Assembly: GCF_029952525.1 (NCBI RefSeq)
Contig: NZ_JASAOF010000023.1
Location: 37,141 to 101,140 of the forward strand
Reading direction: 5' to 3'
DNA length: 64,000 bases
Origin: Saccharopolyspora ipomoeae
GTDB taxonomy: Bacteria > Actinomycetota > Actinomycetes > Mycobacteriales > Pseudonocardiaceae
In this document: positions 33,186-43,277 of the stretch, in pieces
Layout of the letters: each line of letters begins with the position of its first letter
Numbering within the stretch: position 1 is the first letter of the stretch
Notes under the pieces: generated by a model
Told to the model about the DNA's origin: nothing
The model's database searches: none
The model's input: only the letters and a program-made list of their open reading frames with translations
Position numbers and translations under genes: made by a program

Positions 33186-34973
33186 TCAGGCCGTCGCCCG
33201 GGCCGCTGCCTTGCCCGCTTGGCGGCCGGAGAAGAGGCAGCCTCCGAGGAACGTGCCCTCCAACGCCCGGTAGCCGTGGACTCCGCCGCCGCCGAAGCCG
33301 GAGACCTCGCCCGCGGCGTAGAGGCCCGGGATGGGGTTGGCCCGGCCGTCGAGGACCTGGCCGTCGAGGTTCGTCTGCAGGCCGCCGAGGGTCTTGCGGG
33401 TCAGCAGGTTCATCCGGATCGCGATCAGCGGGCCCGCTTCGGGGTCGAGGATCTTGTGCAGCGGGGTGGTGCGGATCAGGTTGTCGCCGACGTAGGCCAG
33501 GGAGTTGCGGACGCCCATGACCTGCTCGTCCTTGGTGTAGTTGTTGTCCACCTGGCGGTCCCGCTGGACGATCTGGCGTTCCAGGTCGGCGGCGTCGAGC
33601 AGATCGTCACCGCTGAGGTCGTTCATCCTGGCCACCAGCTCCGAGACGGAATCGGCCGCCACGAAGTCCTCGCCGAAGTCCTGGAACGCCTTGACCGGCG
33701 GCGGGGTGTCGTTGAGCGCGCGGCTCGCCAGGTAGGCGGCGAGGTCCTTGCGGGTGAGCTCCGGGTTCTGCTCGGAACCGGAGAGGATGAACTCCTTGTT
33801 GATGATCCGCTGGTTGAGCACGAACCACGAGTAGTCGTAGCCGGTGTCCTTGATCAGCTTCAGCGTGCCGAGCGTGTCGTAGCTCGGGATGCCCGGGTTC
33901 GGGAACCGCCGCCCGCGCGCGTCGAACCACAGCGATGACGGCGCCGCCAGCACCCGGATGCCGTGATCGGGCCAGATCGGGGTGTGGTTGGCCAAACCCT
34001 CGGTGTAGTGCCACATCCGGTCCCGGTTGACCAGCCGCGCACCGGCCCGCTCGGTGATCCCGAGCATCCGGCCGTCCACGTGCGCCGGAACGCCGGTGAT
34101 CATGCGCTTCGGCGGGGCGCCCAGCCACTCCGGCCAGTTCTGCCGAACCAGGTCCTGATTCCCGCCGATACCACCGGAAGTCACGATGACCACGGGCGCG
34201 CGCAGCTCGAAATCACCGACCCTGGTGCGCGAACTCGGCTTGCCGCGCGGCGCGTTGCTGGGCTCCAGGATTCCGCCCCGCACACCGTCGACGGCGCCGT
34301 TGGTGACCGTGAGCTCGTCGACCTGGTGGCGGAACTTGAACGTCACCAGGCCGTTGTCGGCGGCCTCGCGCACGATCTTCTCGAACGGCTCCATGACACC
34401 GGGGCCGGTGCCGAGCGTGAGGTGGAAGCGCGGCACCGAGTTGCCGTGGCCGTCGGCGTGCTGCCCGCCGCGCTCGGCCCACCCCACGACCGGCACCCAC
34501 CGCACGCCCAAACCGTGCAGCCAGGAACGCTTCTCGGTCGCGGCGAACTGCAGGTAGGCCTCGGCCCACCGCGCCGCCCAGTAGTCCTCACCCAGCGGGT
34601 CGTCGACGCCCCGGTCGAAACCGGCGCTCCCGAACCAGTCCGCGCGGGCCAGCTCCAGCGAATCGCGGATGCCGGCCAGCCGCTGCTCCTCGGAGTCGAT
34701 GAACATCAACCCGCCCAGCGACCAGAACGCCTGACCACCGAGGCTCGCCTCGGGCTCCTGATCGACCAGCAGCACCTTGCGGCCCTGCGCCACCAGCTCC
34801 GAGGTCGCGACCAGCCCGGCCAGACCACCGCCCACCACGATCGCGTCGGCATCGCCACCAGCCGCCGGAGCGGCACCCGCGGCCCCCACCGGCATCGCGG
34901 CACCTGCGGCGGCCACACCGCCGCTGACCAGCACGGAGCGTCGACTGACCAAGCCGTTCTCGCGATCGCTCAT
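33186..34973 (-). CDS. Tat-signal FAD-dependent oxidoreductase (FAD-binding dehydrogenase, KstD/fumarate-reductase-like)
   Basis: 595 residues starting MSDRENGLVSRRSVLVSGGV at 34973, with a twin-arginine SRRSVLVSG signal. FAD-binding VVGGGLAGLVATSELV, then LLVDQEP (ribose-binding acid), and a C-terminal IPGLYAAGEVSGFGGGGVHG with RALEGTFLGGCLFSGRQAG. This is the FAD_binding_2 family, with ketosteroid dehydrogenases and fumarate-reductase flavoproteins. The substrate is unknown. It lies upstream, in transcription order, of the LuxR gene on the same strand. Confidence 0.88.
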   Translation of the reverse strand: MSDRENGLVSRRSVLVSGGVAAAGAAMPVGAAGAAPAAGGDADAIVVGGGLAGLVATSELVAQGRKVLLVDQEPEASLGGQAFWSLGGLMFIDSEEQRLAGIRDSLELARADWFGSAGFDRGVDDPLGEDYWAARWAEAYLQFAATEKRSWLHGLGVRWVPVVGWAERGGQHADGHGNSVPRFHLTLGTGPGVMEPFEKIVREAADNGLVTFKFRHQVDELTVTNGAVDGVRGGILEPSNAPRGKPSSRTRVGDFELRAPVVIVTSGGIGGNQDLVRQNWPEWLGAPPKRMITGVPAHVDGRMLGITERAGARLVNRDRMWHYTEGLANHTPIWPDHGIRVLAAPSSLWFDARGRRFPNPGIPSYDTLGTLKLIKDTGYDYSWFVLNQRIINKEFILSGSEQNPELTRKDLAAYLASRALNDTPPPVKAFQDFGEDFVAADSVSELVARMNDLSGDDLLDAADLERQIVQRDRQVDNNYTKDEQVMGVRNSLAYVGDNLIRTTPLHKILDPEAGPLIAIRMNLLTRKTLGGLQTNLDGQVLDGRANPIPGLYAAGEVSGFGGGGVHGYRALEGTFLGGCLFSGRQAGKAAARATA

Positions 34974-35137
34974 GACGTCCTTCCGCCGTTCGGTCTGCAT
35001 CGACAGCGCGGAGACACCGGGCTCTCGGCGACCGCGCCACCGTGCAATGAACACCGTTTACCGAACGGGGCACAAGACTTCCGGATCATTCGTTAGGAAA
35101 CGGACGCAGGTCGGCGGAACGGGAGCGTCCGCTCGGC

Positions 35138-36154
<1,017 letters not shown>

Positions 36155-36240
36155 GCCGTCAACGCTAGGTTCGCCGCGTCCCGGGGGCATGGGCTGCGGG
36201 TAGCATGAACTTGCCTGATCTTCTCAACGGGGAGTGCTCC

Positions 36241-37113
36241 GTGCTCGACGATCTCGAAGCCGCCATCACCCGGCACGTCGGCGACGGGTCCGCCGTGCCC
36301 CGCCTCTCGCTGGCGATCATCGACGAGCCCGTCGTGCCCTCCGACGTGCTCTACGAGCCGCTGGTCTGCTTCACCGCCGCCGGTTCCAAGCGCGGTGTCG
36401 CGGGGGAGCGGAGCTGGACCGTCGGCCGCGGCGAGATGTTCCTCAACTCGCTGGTCATGCCGGTCACGGCCACGTTCGAGGAGCTGCCCTACTGCTCAGC
36501 GGTGCTGAGCCTCGACGGCGGGACGCTCGCAGACCTCGTCCTGGAGCTGGCGCCGAGCGCGCCCGCGCGTCCGAACCCGGGTGGCCAGATCACCGCACCG
36601 ATGACCCCGGACATCACCGACGCGGTGACCCGCTGGGTGCGGCTGCTCGACACACCCGAGCACATCGGCCCGCTGGCGCACCGAGTCGAGGCCGAGATCC
36701 TCTACCGCCTGCTCGTCAGCCCCCTCGGTCCGATGCTGCGCGACCTCACCCTCGCCGACACCGCCACGGCCCGGATCCGGTCGGCGGCCAGGTGGATCTG
36801 CGCCCACTACACCGAACCGCTCACCGTCGACGCGATCGCGGCGGTCGCCCACATGAGCACGGCGACCCTCTACCGGCACTTCAAGGCCGCCACCGGCATG
36901 AGCCCGCTCAACTTCCAGAAGCACCTCAGGCTCCAGGAAGCCCGCCGCCGACTCCTCGCCGGAAACACCACCGCAGCCCAAGCCGCCGAAGCCGTCGGCT
37001 ACGTCAGCCCCACCCAGTTCAACCGCGAATACCGCCGCACCTACGGCCTCCCACCGGCCCAGGACACCGCCCGCCTCCGCGGAGAGCTGACCAGCACCGG
37101 CCGGGCGCAGTAG
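36241..37113 (+). CDS. AraC-family transcriptional regulator (PF06719 N-terminal type)
   Basis: 290 residues. GTG at 36241 is chosen because GGGGAG (36229-36234) sits 6 nt upstream; the open frame also has ATG at 36205. The N-terminal domain (FTAAGSKRGVAGERSWTVGR, EMFLNSLVMPVTATFEELPY) is AraC_N. The C-terminal pair of HTHs (VDAIAAVAHMSTATLYRHFK, AAEAVGYVSPTQFNREYRR) is standard. Divergently arranged with the aldo/keto reductase, a very common regulator-target pair. Confidence 0.92.
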   Translation: MLDDLEAAITRHVGDGSAVPRLSLAIIDEPVVPSDVLYEPLVCFTAAGSKRGVAGERSWTVGRGEMFLNSLVMPVTATFEELPYCSAVLSLDGGTLADLVLELAPSAPARPNPGGQITAPMTPDITDAVTRWVRLLDTPEHIGPLAHRVEAEILYRLLVSPLGPMLRDLTLADTATARIRSAARWICAHYTEPLTVDAIAAVAHMSTATLYRHFKAATGMSPLNFQKHLRLQEARRRLLAGNTTAAQAAEAVGYVSPTQFNREYRRTYGLPPAQDTARLRGELTSTGRAQ

Positions 37114-37328
37114 CCGGACGCGCTGGTTTGACCTCCGCGAGCTCCCTCGCGCCGGGGACCGAATCCCGGTCGACGCCCAACCGGTCCAGCTCAAGCCGTC
37201 GTTCCCTCAACTGATCCCTGGAGTCGGCTGCAGATTCCCGTGAATCCGTGCGGTGCCTGCCGGTTGGAGCAATGCAATCACCGGTCTCGCGGTTCCGCCG
37301 GGAGTCGAGGCCGGGCGAGCATGATCAT

Positions 37329-37658
37329 GTGTCTACGTCCGATGGGAGTCCGGACCAGGTCGCAGCAGAAGCCGAGAAGCAGCTCAGACGATTCCGAGAC
37401 CGCAACCTCCGCATCGGTCCCGGACGCAAGGTGCACCGCGTCAAGGTCACCTCCGAGAGTGGCGTGCACCAGCCGACGACGGTCTGCGGCCAGCTGATCA
37501 GCCGAGGCCCGCTGTTCGAGTGCGAAGCGGTCGAGCTGAGAGCCGACTGCCGAAAGTGCCGAAAGCTGTGCAACACGGCGGATCCGTGCTCGGACGTCGA
37601 ATTCGCCGAAGACGAGGACGGCCAGTTGGCCCTGTTCGACCCCGTGACGAAGCCCTAG
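37329..37658 (+). CDS. Small Cys-rich hypothetical protein
   Basis: 109 residues if GTG 37329 is used; the frame is open back to 37248. The sequence VHRVKVTSESGVHQPTTVCG followed by CEAVELRADCRKCRKLCN has a C-x2-C pair and flanking Cys residues typical of a small zinc-binding protein. No family recognised. Confidence 0.55.
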   Translation: MSTSDGSPDQVAAEAEKQLRRFRDRNLRIGPGRKVHRVKVTSESGVHQPTTVCGQLISRGPLFECEAVELRADCRKCRKLCNTADPCSDVEFAEDEDGQLALFDPVTKP

Positions 37659-37690
37659 GCTACGCGCGCTGTTCCCACAAGCCTTGATGC

Positions 37691-37984
37691 TGTGCCGAGC
37701 TGGCGAGCGCGGTGCAGCACCAGCTCGACGTCACCTGGTTCATCGCCGACGACGGCGGCTACGGGATCCTGCGCGATTACCTGACCAGCGCGTTCGGGCA
37801 GACGCACGCCACCGAGCTGGCCAGGCCCGATTTCGTGGCGCTGGCCAGGTCATTCGGCGTCCCGGCAACCTTGACCGACGCCGAGTCGCTGCGCGCCGAT
37901 CTCGCAGAAGCGCTCAGCACGCGCGGCCCCAGCGTGGTCGTCCTGCCCGCCGCCTTGCGGATGTTCGCATCGACCCACCTCTGA
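37691..37984 (+). pseudogene. C-terminal remnant of a thiamine-diphosphate enzyme (acetolactate-synthase-like)
   Basis: The frame reads AELASAVQHQLDVTWFIADD then GGYGILRDYL and AFGQTHATELARPDFVALAR, which is the end of the TPP-binding domain of ALS/benzoylformate-decarboxylase-like enzymes. The Mg-TPP GDG motif and the other two domains are absent, and an in-frame TGA lies just upstream at 37685-37687. The remaining 95 or so codons cannot make an active enzyme. It is convergent with the class V aminotransferase. Confidence 0.75.
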
Positions 37985-37988
37985 GCCG

Positions 37989-39119
37989 TCAGCCGCTGAC
38001 CTTCTCCAACCCCGTCCGGAGGCGGGCGACGGTGCCTTCGACGTCGCCGAGCTTGTCGAGGCCGAAGAGGCCCACGCGGAAGGTGGAGAAGTCGGCGGGT
38101 TCGTCGCAGTGCAGCGGCACTCCGGCCGCGACCTGGATGCCTGCCTCCTTGAAGGCGGCGCCGCTGCGCAGCTCCGGGTCGTCCGCGTGGACGACGACCA
38201 CGCTGGGGGCGGCGAACCCGTCGGCGGCGACCGACGGGAGCCCGTGCTCGGCGAGGAGCGCGCGCACGCGGCCGCCGAGGTCGACCTGCGCGGCGCGGAG
38301 GTCTTCGAAGCCGCGATCGCGGGTCGTGAGCATGAGCTCCAGGTTGTGCGCGAGGGTGTCGGTCGGCATGGTCGCGTGGTACGGGGTCTGGCCCTGCGTG
38401 TACGCGTCCGAGATCGACAGCCACTTCTTCAGGTCGGCGGCGAAGCTCGTCGACGTGCTCGCCTCGACCGCGGCCCGACCGGCCTCGCTGAGCATGACGT
38501 AGGCGGCGCAGGGGGACCCGCTCCAGCCCTTCTGCGGTGCGCTCAGCAGCACGTCGACGCCGAGGTCGGTCATGTCGACCCAGAGCGCTCCGGACGCGAT
38601 GCAGTCCAGGACCAGCAGGCCACCGACCTCGTGGGCGGCCTCGCCGAGGCGGCGGACGTAGTCGTCCGGCAGCAGCATGCCCGCGGCGGTCTCGACGTGC
38701 GGAGCGAAGACCACCTCGGGTCGCTGCTCGCGGATGGCGGCCACGACCTCGTCGATCGGCGCCGGCCGCCACGGGGCCTGGTGCGACTCGTCGACCGGTC
38801 GTGCCCGGTGGACCGCGTGCTCCTGCGCGATCGACCCCATGTCGAGGATCTGCGACCAGCGGTAGGAGAAGAGCCCGTTGCGCACCACGAGGCAGCGGCG
38901 GCCGGTCGCGAGCTGGCGCGCGACGGCCTCCATGCCGTAGGTGCCACCGCCGGGGACCACCGCGACGCCGTGCGCCCGGTAGGTCGTCCGCAGGACGTCG
39001 ATGATGCCCTGCATCACGCCTGCGAACCGCTGCGACATGTGATTCAGCGAGTGGTCGGTGAACACCACGGAGTATTCCAGCAGGCCACCGGGGTCGATGT
39101 CGTCATGAGGCAGTGCCAT
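37989..39119 (-). CDS. Class V aminotransferase-fold PLP enzyme
   Basis: 376 residues from ATG 39119 (an ATG at 39137 is also in frame). PLP-binding features: [37 protein letters not shown] and the Schiff-base lysine in [12 protein letters not shown]. It groups with serine/alanine-glyoxylate and 2-aminoethylphosphonate aminotransferase-like enzymes. The donor and acceptor are not identifiable. Divergent from an aldo/keto reductase gene. Confidence 0.88.
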   Translation of the reverse strand: MALPHDDIDPGGLLEYSVVFTDHSLNHMSQRFAGVMQGIIDVLRTTYRAHGVAVVPGGGTYGMEAVARQLATGRRCLVVRNGLFSYRWSQILDMGSIAQEHAVHRARPVDESHQAPWRPAPIDEVVAAIREQRPEVVFAPHVETAAGMLLPDDYVRRLGEAAHEVGGLLVLDCIASGALWVDMTDLGVDVLLSAPQKGWSGSPCAAYVMLSEAGRAAVEASTSTSFAADLKKWLSISDAYTQGQTPYHATMPTDTLAHNLELMLTTRDRGFEDLRAAQVDLGGRVRALLAEHGLPSVAADGFAAPSVVVVHADDPELRSGAAFKEAGIQVAAGVPLHCDEPADFSTFRVGLFGLDKLGDVEGTVARLRTGLEKVSG

Positions 39120-39218
39120 GACGTTAGCCTGACACATGCGGTGGAGCCGGCTGCGGACAGCACCGCGGCCGGGTCCGACGCGGCCTGTTCAGCGGCGACG
39201 CGAAACGGAGTGCGAACG

Positions 39219-40052
39219 ATGCGACACCTGCGACTCCCGTCCGGCGGCGACCTGCCCGCGCTGGGGCAGGGCACCTGGGGCATGGGCGAGCGCGGTGCGG
39301 ACCGCGCCGCGGAGACCGCGGCGCTGCGACACGGGCTCGACCTCGGCATGGGCCTCATCGACACCGCGGAGATGTACGGCAGCGGCGGTGCCGAGGAAGT
39401 CGTCGGCGAGGCGATCGACGGTCGGCGGGACGAGGTGTTCCTGGTCAGCAAGGTGTTCCCGCACAACGCCGACCGGCGGGGGACGGTCGAGGCGTGCGAG
39501 CGCAGCCTGCGCCGGTTGAAGACCGATCACCTCGACCTCTACCTGCTGCACTGGCGGGGCGGAACACCGCTGTCCGAGACGCTCGACGCGTTCGAGGAAC
39601 TGCGCGAAAGCGGCAAGATCGGGCATTTCGGGGTCAGCAACTTCGACCCCGACGACATGGCCGAGCTGTCGGCGCAGGACGGCGGTGGCGACTGCGCGGT
39701 CAACCAGGTGCTCTACAACCTCACCCGGCGCGGCATCGAGCACGACCTGCTGCCGTGGTGCCGGGAACGCGAGCTGCCGGTGATGGCCTACTCGCCGATC
39801 GAGCAGGGGCGGCTGCTCGGGGACCCGGTGCTGCGACGGGTCGCCGAGCGCCACGAGGCCACGCCCGCGCAGATCGCCATCGCCTGGGTCCTGGCAGGCG
39901 AAGGTCTGTGCGCGATCCCCAAGGCCGCGACCCGCGACCACGTCGAGCAGAACCGCGCGGCACTGGACGTCCGGCTGTCAGCGGACGATCTCGCCGAGCT
40001 CGACGCCCAGTTCCCCGCCCCGAACCGCGCAACACCGCTCGAAATCCTCTGA
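39219..40052 (+). CDS. Aldo/keto reductase
   Basis: 277 residues from ATG 39219 ([20 protein letters not shown]). [10 protein letters not shown] carries Asp and catalytic Tyr, VFLVSKVFP the Lys, and [12 protein letters not shown] the His. It belongs to the AKR5-like oxidoreductases. Divergent from the aminotransferase, so the two may share a control region at 39120-39218. Confidence 0.9.
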   Translation: MRHLRLPSGGDLPALGQGTWGMGERGADRAAETAALRHGLDLGMGLIDTAEMYGSGGAEEVVGEAIDGRRDEVFLVSKVFPHNADRRGTVEACERSLRRLKTDHLDLYLLHWRGGTPLSETLDAFEELRESGKIGHFGVSNFDPDDMAELSAQDGGGDCAVNQVLYNLTRRGIEHDLLPWCRERELPVMAYSPIEQGRLLGDPVLRRVAERHEATPAQIAIAWVLAGEGLCAIPKAATRDHVEQNRAALDVRLSADDLAELDAQFPAPNRATPLEIL

Positions 40053-40470
40053 GCGACCGCCGCCACCACGGGCGGTGTCGTAACGGCGGTGCTCACGGAT
40101 TCCTGGTGGGGTGGCCGGTACGAGGATGGCGTTCGACCCACGAGGTGGGTGGGTTCGTCGATCAGCTTGGTTCGGTCTCCGGTGAACGAGTGCTGTCCGG
40201 TGTGCGCGCGGCCAACGAGAATCACGTACTTGCTCGGCGTTCTCGCTTGGTCCTGCCGCGGGTGATGGACGCGGGGCAACTCGGCTGCCCGAACGCGCAA
40301 CGGGAGCGCGGTGAACCGTCGGCTCGGACGACTGTTCGAGCGGGAGCGGTGAACGGGTAGCTGTCGAACCTCCGTTCACGCGGGAGGCCGGGTCGGCGCC
40401 GACGTGCGATTCCCGAGCTCGTCCTTAGGCTGTGGGCTGACCACCGTTGTCGCTCCGAAGGGCGGCGCCC
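40053..40470. other. Intergenic region of about 420 bp without a supported gene
   Basis: A small ACCGCC/GGCGGT hairpin just after the reductase stop (40056-40076) may end transcription. Otherwise only short, unsupported frames are present. Confidence 0.5.
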
Positions 40471-41538
40471 ATGACCAGCAACTCGCCGGACGGACGGGGG
40501 AGCGGTCCCGCAGCGCTGGTGCGCCACGCGCAGATCGCCTGCGTGTACCTGGCGGTGGGCGTGCTCGCGGTCCTTGCCTACACGGTGCGCGGCATGCTCG
40601 TGCTGGTGTTCCTGGGGTTCTTCTTCGCGCTCGGCATCGAGCCGGCGGTCGCTTGGCTGCAGCGGCATCACGTGCGACGAGGTCTGGCGATCGCGTGCCT
40701 GGTCGCAGCGGTCCTGATCGTCGTCGGAGCGCTGGTCCTGCTCGCGCTGGTCCCGGCGATCGGTCAGCTCGGCCACTTCGTCGCGCGCGTCCCCGACCTG
40801 CTCGCGGGCCTCGGTGCGAACCTCGGCGAACCCGGCGGTCTGCGCGCGCACCTGCACGACCCGGCCGTGCAGGAGAAGCTGAAGGAGACCGCGAGCGCGG
40901 CGGCGACGTTCGCCCTGCAGGCGCTGACCGCGGGCTTCGCCGCCCTGGGCGTGGTCTTCGGCGGCGTGTTCGCCGCCTGCACGGCCGGGGCGCTGATGGT
41001 CTACTTCGCGCTGGCCATGCCGCGCATCCACGCCGCGGTCGACCGGTCGGAGGAGACCGGCCGGGGTCGTGCGGAGGCGCTGCGCACCGCGATGAGCCGG
41101 GTGGGCGGCTACGTCACCGGGCAAGCGGTCGTCTCGTTGTGCGCGGGGATCGCGTCCTACGCGTTCTTCCTGATCGCCGGCGTGCCGTACCCGGCGCTGC
41201 TCGCCATCGTGGTGGCGCTGCTGGACACCATCCCGCAGATCGGGGCCACGCTCGCCTCGGTGGCGGGCACGGTGGTCGCGCTGAGCGAGAGCCTGCCCCT
41301 GGCCGTGATCACGCTGCTGTTCTTCATCGTCTACCAGGCCGTCGAGAACTACCTGATCACACCACGGGTTTTCGCCAAGGCGGTCGAGCTCAGCCCGCTG
41401 GGCGCGTTCGTCGCGATCCTCATCGGAGGGGCGCTCGCCGGAGTCCTCGGCGCCATGCTGGCCCTTCCCGTGACCGCGGCGCTCAAGGTCCTCTACCGCC
41501 ACGCGAGGACCGAGATGACGACCCGATCGGCCGCCTGA
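40471..41538 (+). CDS. AI-2E family (PF01594) membrane transporter
   Basis: 355 residues from ATG 40471 (MTSNSPDGRGSGPAALVRHA). About eight hydrophobic segments, a soluble loop after helix 3 (LHDPAVQEKLKETASAA) and the family's C-terminal motif YQAVENYLITPRVFAKAVEL followed by LSPLGAFVAILIGGALAG. Members are called AI-2 exporters or perform Na+/H+ or small-molecule export; function varies. Last gene before the polyketide locus, on the same strand but about 600 bp away. Confidence 0.9.
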   Translation: MTSNSPDGRGSGPAALVRHAQIACVYLAVGVLAVLAYTVRGMLVLVFLGFFFALGIEPAVAWLQRHHVRRGLAIACLVAAVLIVVGALVLLALVPAIGQLGHFVARVPDLLAGLGANLGEPGGLRAHLHDPAVQEKLKETASAAATFALQALTAGFAALGVVFGGVFAACTAGALMVYFALAMPRIHAAVDRSEETGRGRAEALRTAMSRVGGYVTGQAVVSLCAGIASYAFFLIAGVPYPALLAIVVALLDTIPQIGATLASVAGTVVALSESLPLAVITLLFFIVYQAVENYLITPRVFAKAVELSPLGAFVAILIGGALAGVLGAMLALPVTAALKVLYRHARTEMTTRSAA

Positions 41539-42132
41539 GGAGAACGCGTTCCGCCACCGGCGCGATTCCGCGGTGTGAATGCGTGTCCGTTGCGTGTTGA
41601 ACCCCCGTGGAAATTCCCGTTTGGAAGAAATCGGAGACGAACTGTATAAGGCGCATTTGCGCGCGCGGCCGATGGTAATCGGTGTCGGTTTTCCGCCGCG
41701 TCCGGTTGTTTCTCGAGTCATCCGTTCAGGCGTTGTGCGTCGAATTTCGGCGGTGTTATGCGGAGGCTGCCGGAGCTGAATTGGTGCTCGGGTGCGAGCG
41801 CCGCCTTTTAGTCCGCGCACGGCTAGGGAAATTGTCAGTGTCCGCGCGCGGGGCCGTGTCGCTGGCCACGCGACGAGCTCTTGCGGGTAGTCGTGCGGTT
41901 ACTCTAGGTTGACGGAAGAGCTTGATCATCTAGCGGTGACCTCAAGCGATCCGACCTGTTCGTCGCAGGGCGCGTTCGCGCGTCTGCCCGTTCTCGCATT
42001 TCCACGGCTCGGCACCCGGAGTTCGCGGTGCGCTGGGCCGTGCTGTTCTGCGCGCTGTCGCAGTCAGGATTCGCCGGGCACACCGGAGTGCCTCCGGCGG
42101 GTCTTCGCTGATCTCAATTCTCCGAGTCGAGG
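41539..42132. promoter_or_regulatory. Leader/promoter region of the polyketide operon
   Basis: About 590 bp of non-coding DNA, visibly less GC-rich than both neighbours (for example around 41600-41720 and 41920-42000). Short frames here do not resemble proteins. The long spacing and lower GC suit a promoter and control region for the downstream biosynthetic operon. No specific operator could be identified. Confidence 0.5.
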
Positions 42133-43014
42133 GTGAGTATGGTATTTGCGCTGCTCTTTCCCGGGCAAGGGGCCCAGTTCCGCGGAATGGGGGACGACCT
42201 GTTCTGGCGGTATCCGGGGCTGACCCGGTTCGCGGCCGGTGTGCTCGGCTACGACTTGGCCGCGTTGTGCCGCGACGATCCGGACGGGGTGCTCGCCCGG
42301 ACCCGCTACACCCAGCCCGCTCTGTTCGTCGTCAACGCGCTGCACACCTTCGAGCGCGAGCACGACGAGCAGCGGCGGGCGGACTACTACCTCGGCCACA
42401 GCCTCGGCGAGTACAACGCGCTGCTGGCCGCCGGTGCCTTCGACTTCGAGACCGGGCTGCGGCTGGTCGCCAAGCGCGCCGAGCTGATGGACGCCGCCTC
42501 CGGTGGCGGCATGACCGCCGTGATGGACGTCCCGGAGCCCCGGCTGCGGGAGATCTTCGCCGAGCACGACGTGTCCGGTGTGGACATCGCCGGGTACAAC
42601 ACCGACCAGCAGCTGGTGATCGCCGCCACCGACGAGGTGCTGCGGGCCGCGCACGCGGCGCTGAAGGAGCACCGCGTGCGGTTCGCGCCGCTGAAGGTCA
42701 GCGCCCCGTTCCACTCCCGCTACATGGCTCCGGTCCGCGCGGAGTTCGAGGAGTTCTTGCGGGGCTTCACCTTCGACACCCCGCACACGCCGGTCATCGC
42801 CAACACCACCGGACGCCCGCACCGGCCGGACGGCCTGGTCGCGGCGCTGGGCGAGCAGCTGGTGTCGCCGGTGCGCTGGACCGACAGCGTCCGGCACCTG
42901 CTGTCCGCGGACCCGGACCTGGAGCACGAGGAGATCGGCGGCCGGGCCGTGCAGCGCATGGTCACCCGCATCCGCCAGGCGACCCCGGTCGCCACCACCG
43001 AGAGCAGGGAGTGA
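42133..43014 (+). CDS. Free-standing malonyl-CoA:ACP acyltransferase (trans-AT)
   Basis: 293 residues; GTG at 42133, with ATG at 42139 as alternative. The hallmark LFPGQGAQFRGMG opens the fold, the nucleophile is Ser90 in YYLGHSLGEYNA, and His194 in SAPFHSRYM completes the dyad. GHSLGEY and AFHS-type (here PFHS) motifs indicate malonyl specificity. All five modules of the adjacent PKS lack an AT, so this enzyme must load malonyl units on their ACPs and on the discrete ACP. Confidence 0.93.
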   Translation: MSMVFALLFPGQGAQFRGMGDDLFWRYPGLTRFAAGVLGYDLAALCRDDPDGVLARTRYTQPALFVVNALHTFEREHDEQRRADYYLGHSLGEYNALLAAGAFDFETGLRLVAKRAELMDAASGGGMTAVMDVPEPRLREIFAEHDVSGVDIAGYNTDQQLVIAATDEVLRAAHAALKEHRVRFAPLKVSAPFHSRYMAPVRAEFEEFLRGFTFDTPHTPVIANTTGRPHRPDGLVAALGEQLVSPVRWTDSVRHLLSADPDLEHEEIGGRAVQRMVTRIRQATPVATTESRE

Positions 43015-43017
43015 GCA

Positions 43018-43263
43018 GTGGACCGCACCACCAAGATCACGCAGTTCATCGAGGAGCGCTGCCTCGTCGAGTTCGGCACCGACGTGACCCCGCAGGACGA
43101 CCTGTTCAAGGTCGGCGTCCTGGACTCCTTCGGCTACGTGCAGCTGATGGCGTTCCTGGAGCAGGAGTTCGCGTTGCAGATCGACCACGAGGACATGCTC
43201 ACCAACGTCCTGGTCTCGCTGGAGTCCATCGACGGCTACGTGGCCGCGAAGCTCGCGCGGTAA
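43018..43263 (+). CDS. Discrete acyl carrier protein (malonamyl starter carrier)
   Basis: 81 residues, GTG start 3 nt after the AT stop. The phosphopantetheine site is Ser37 in VGVLDSFGYVQLM, a D-S-F variant of the usual DSL. Between an acyltransferase and an amidotransferase it fits the carrier on which malonyl is amidated to malonamyl in glutarimide pathways. Confidence 0.88.
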   Translation: MDRTTKITQFIEERCLVEFGTDVTPQDDLFKVGVLDSFGYVQLMAFLEQEFALQIDHEDMLTNVLVSLESIDGYVAAKLAR

Positions 43264-43277
43264 CGGGGAGAACCAGC

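Noticed and set aside
39788..40300. Minus-strand frame containing a GRAHTGQHSFTGDRTK segment
   Set aside because: It looked like a possible small gene, but most of it is antisense to the aldo/keto reductase and no start site or family supports it.
41579..41912. Two short plus-strand frames upstream of the acyltransferase gene
   Set aside because: No conserved-looking sequence or ribosome-binding site. Base composition fits non-coding control DNA.
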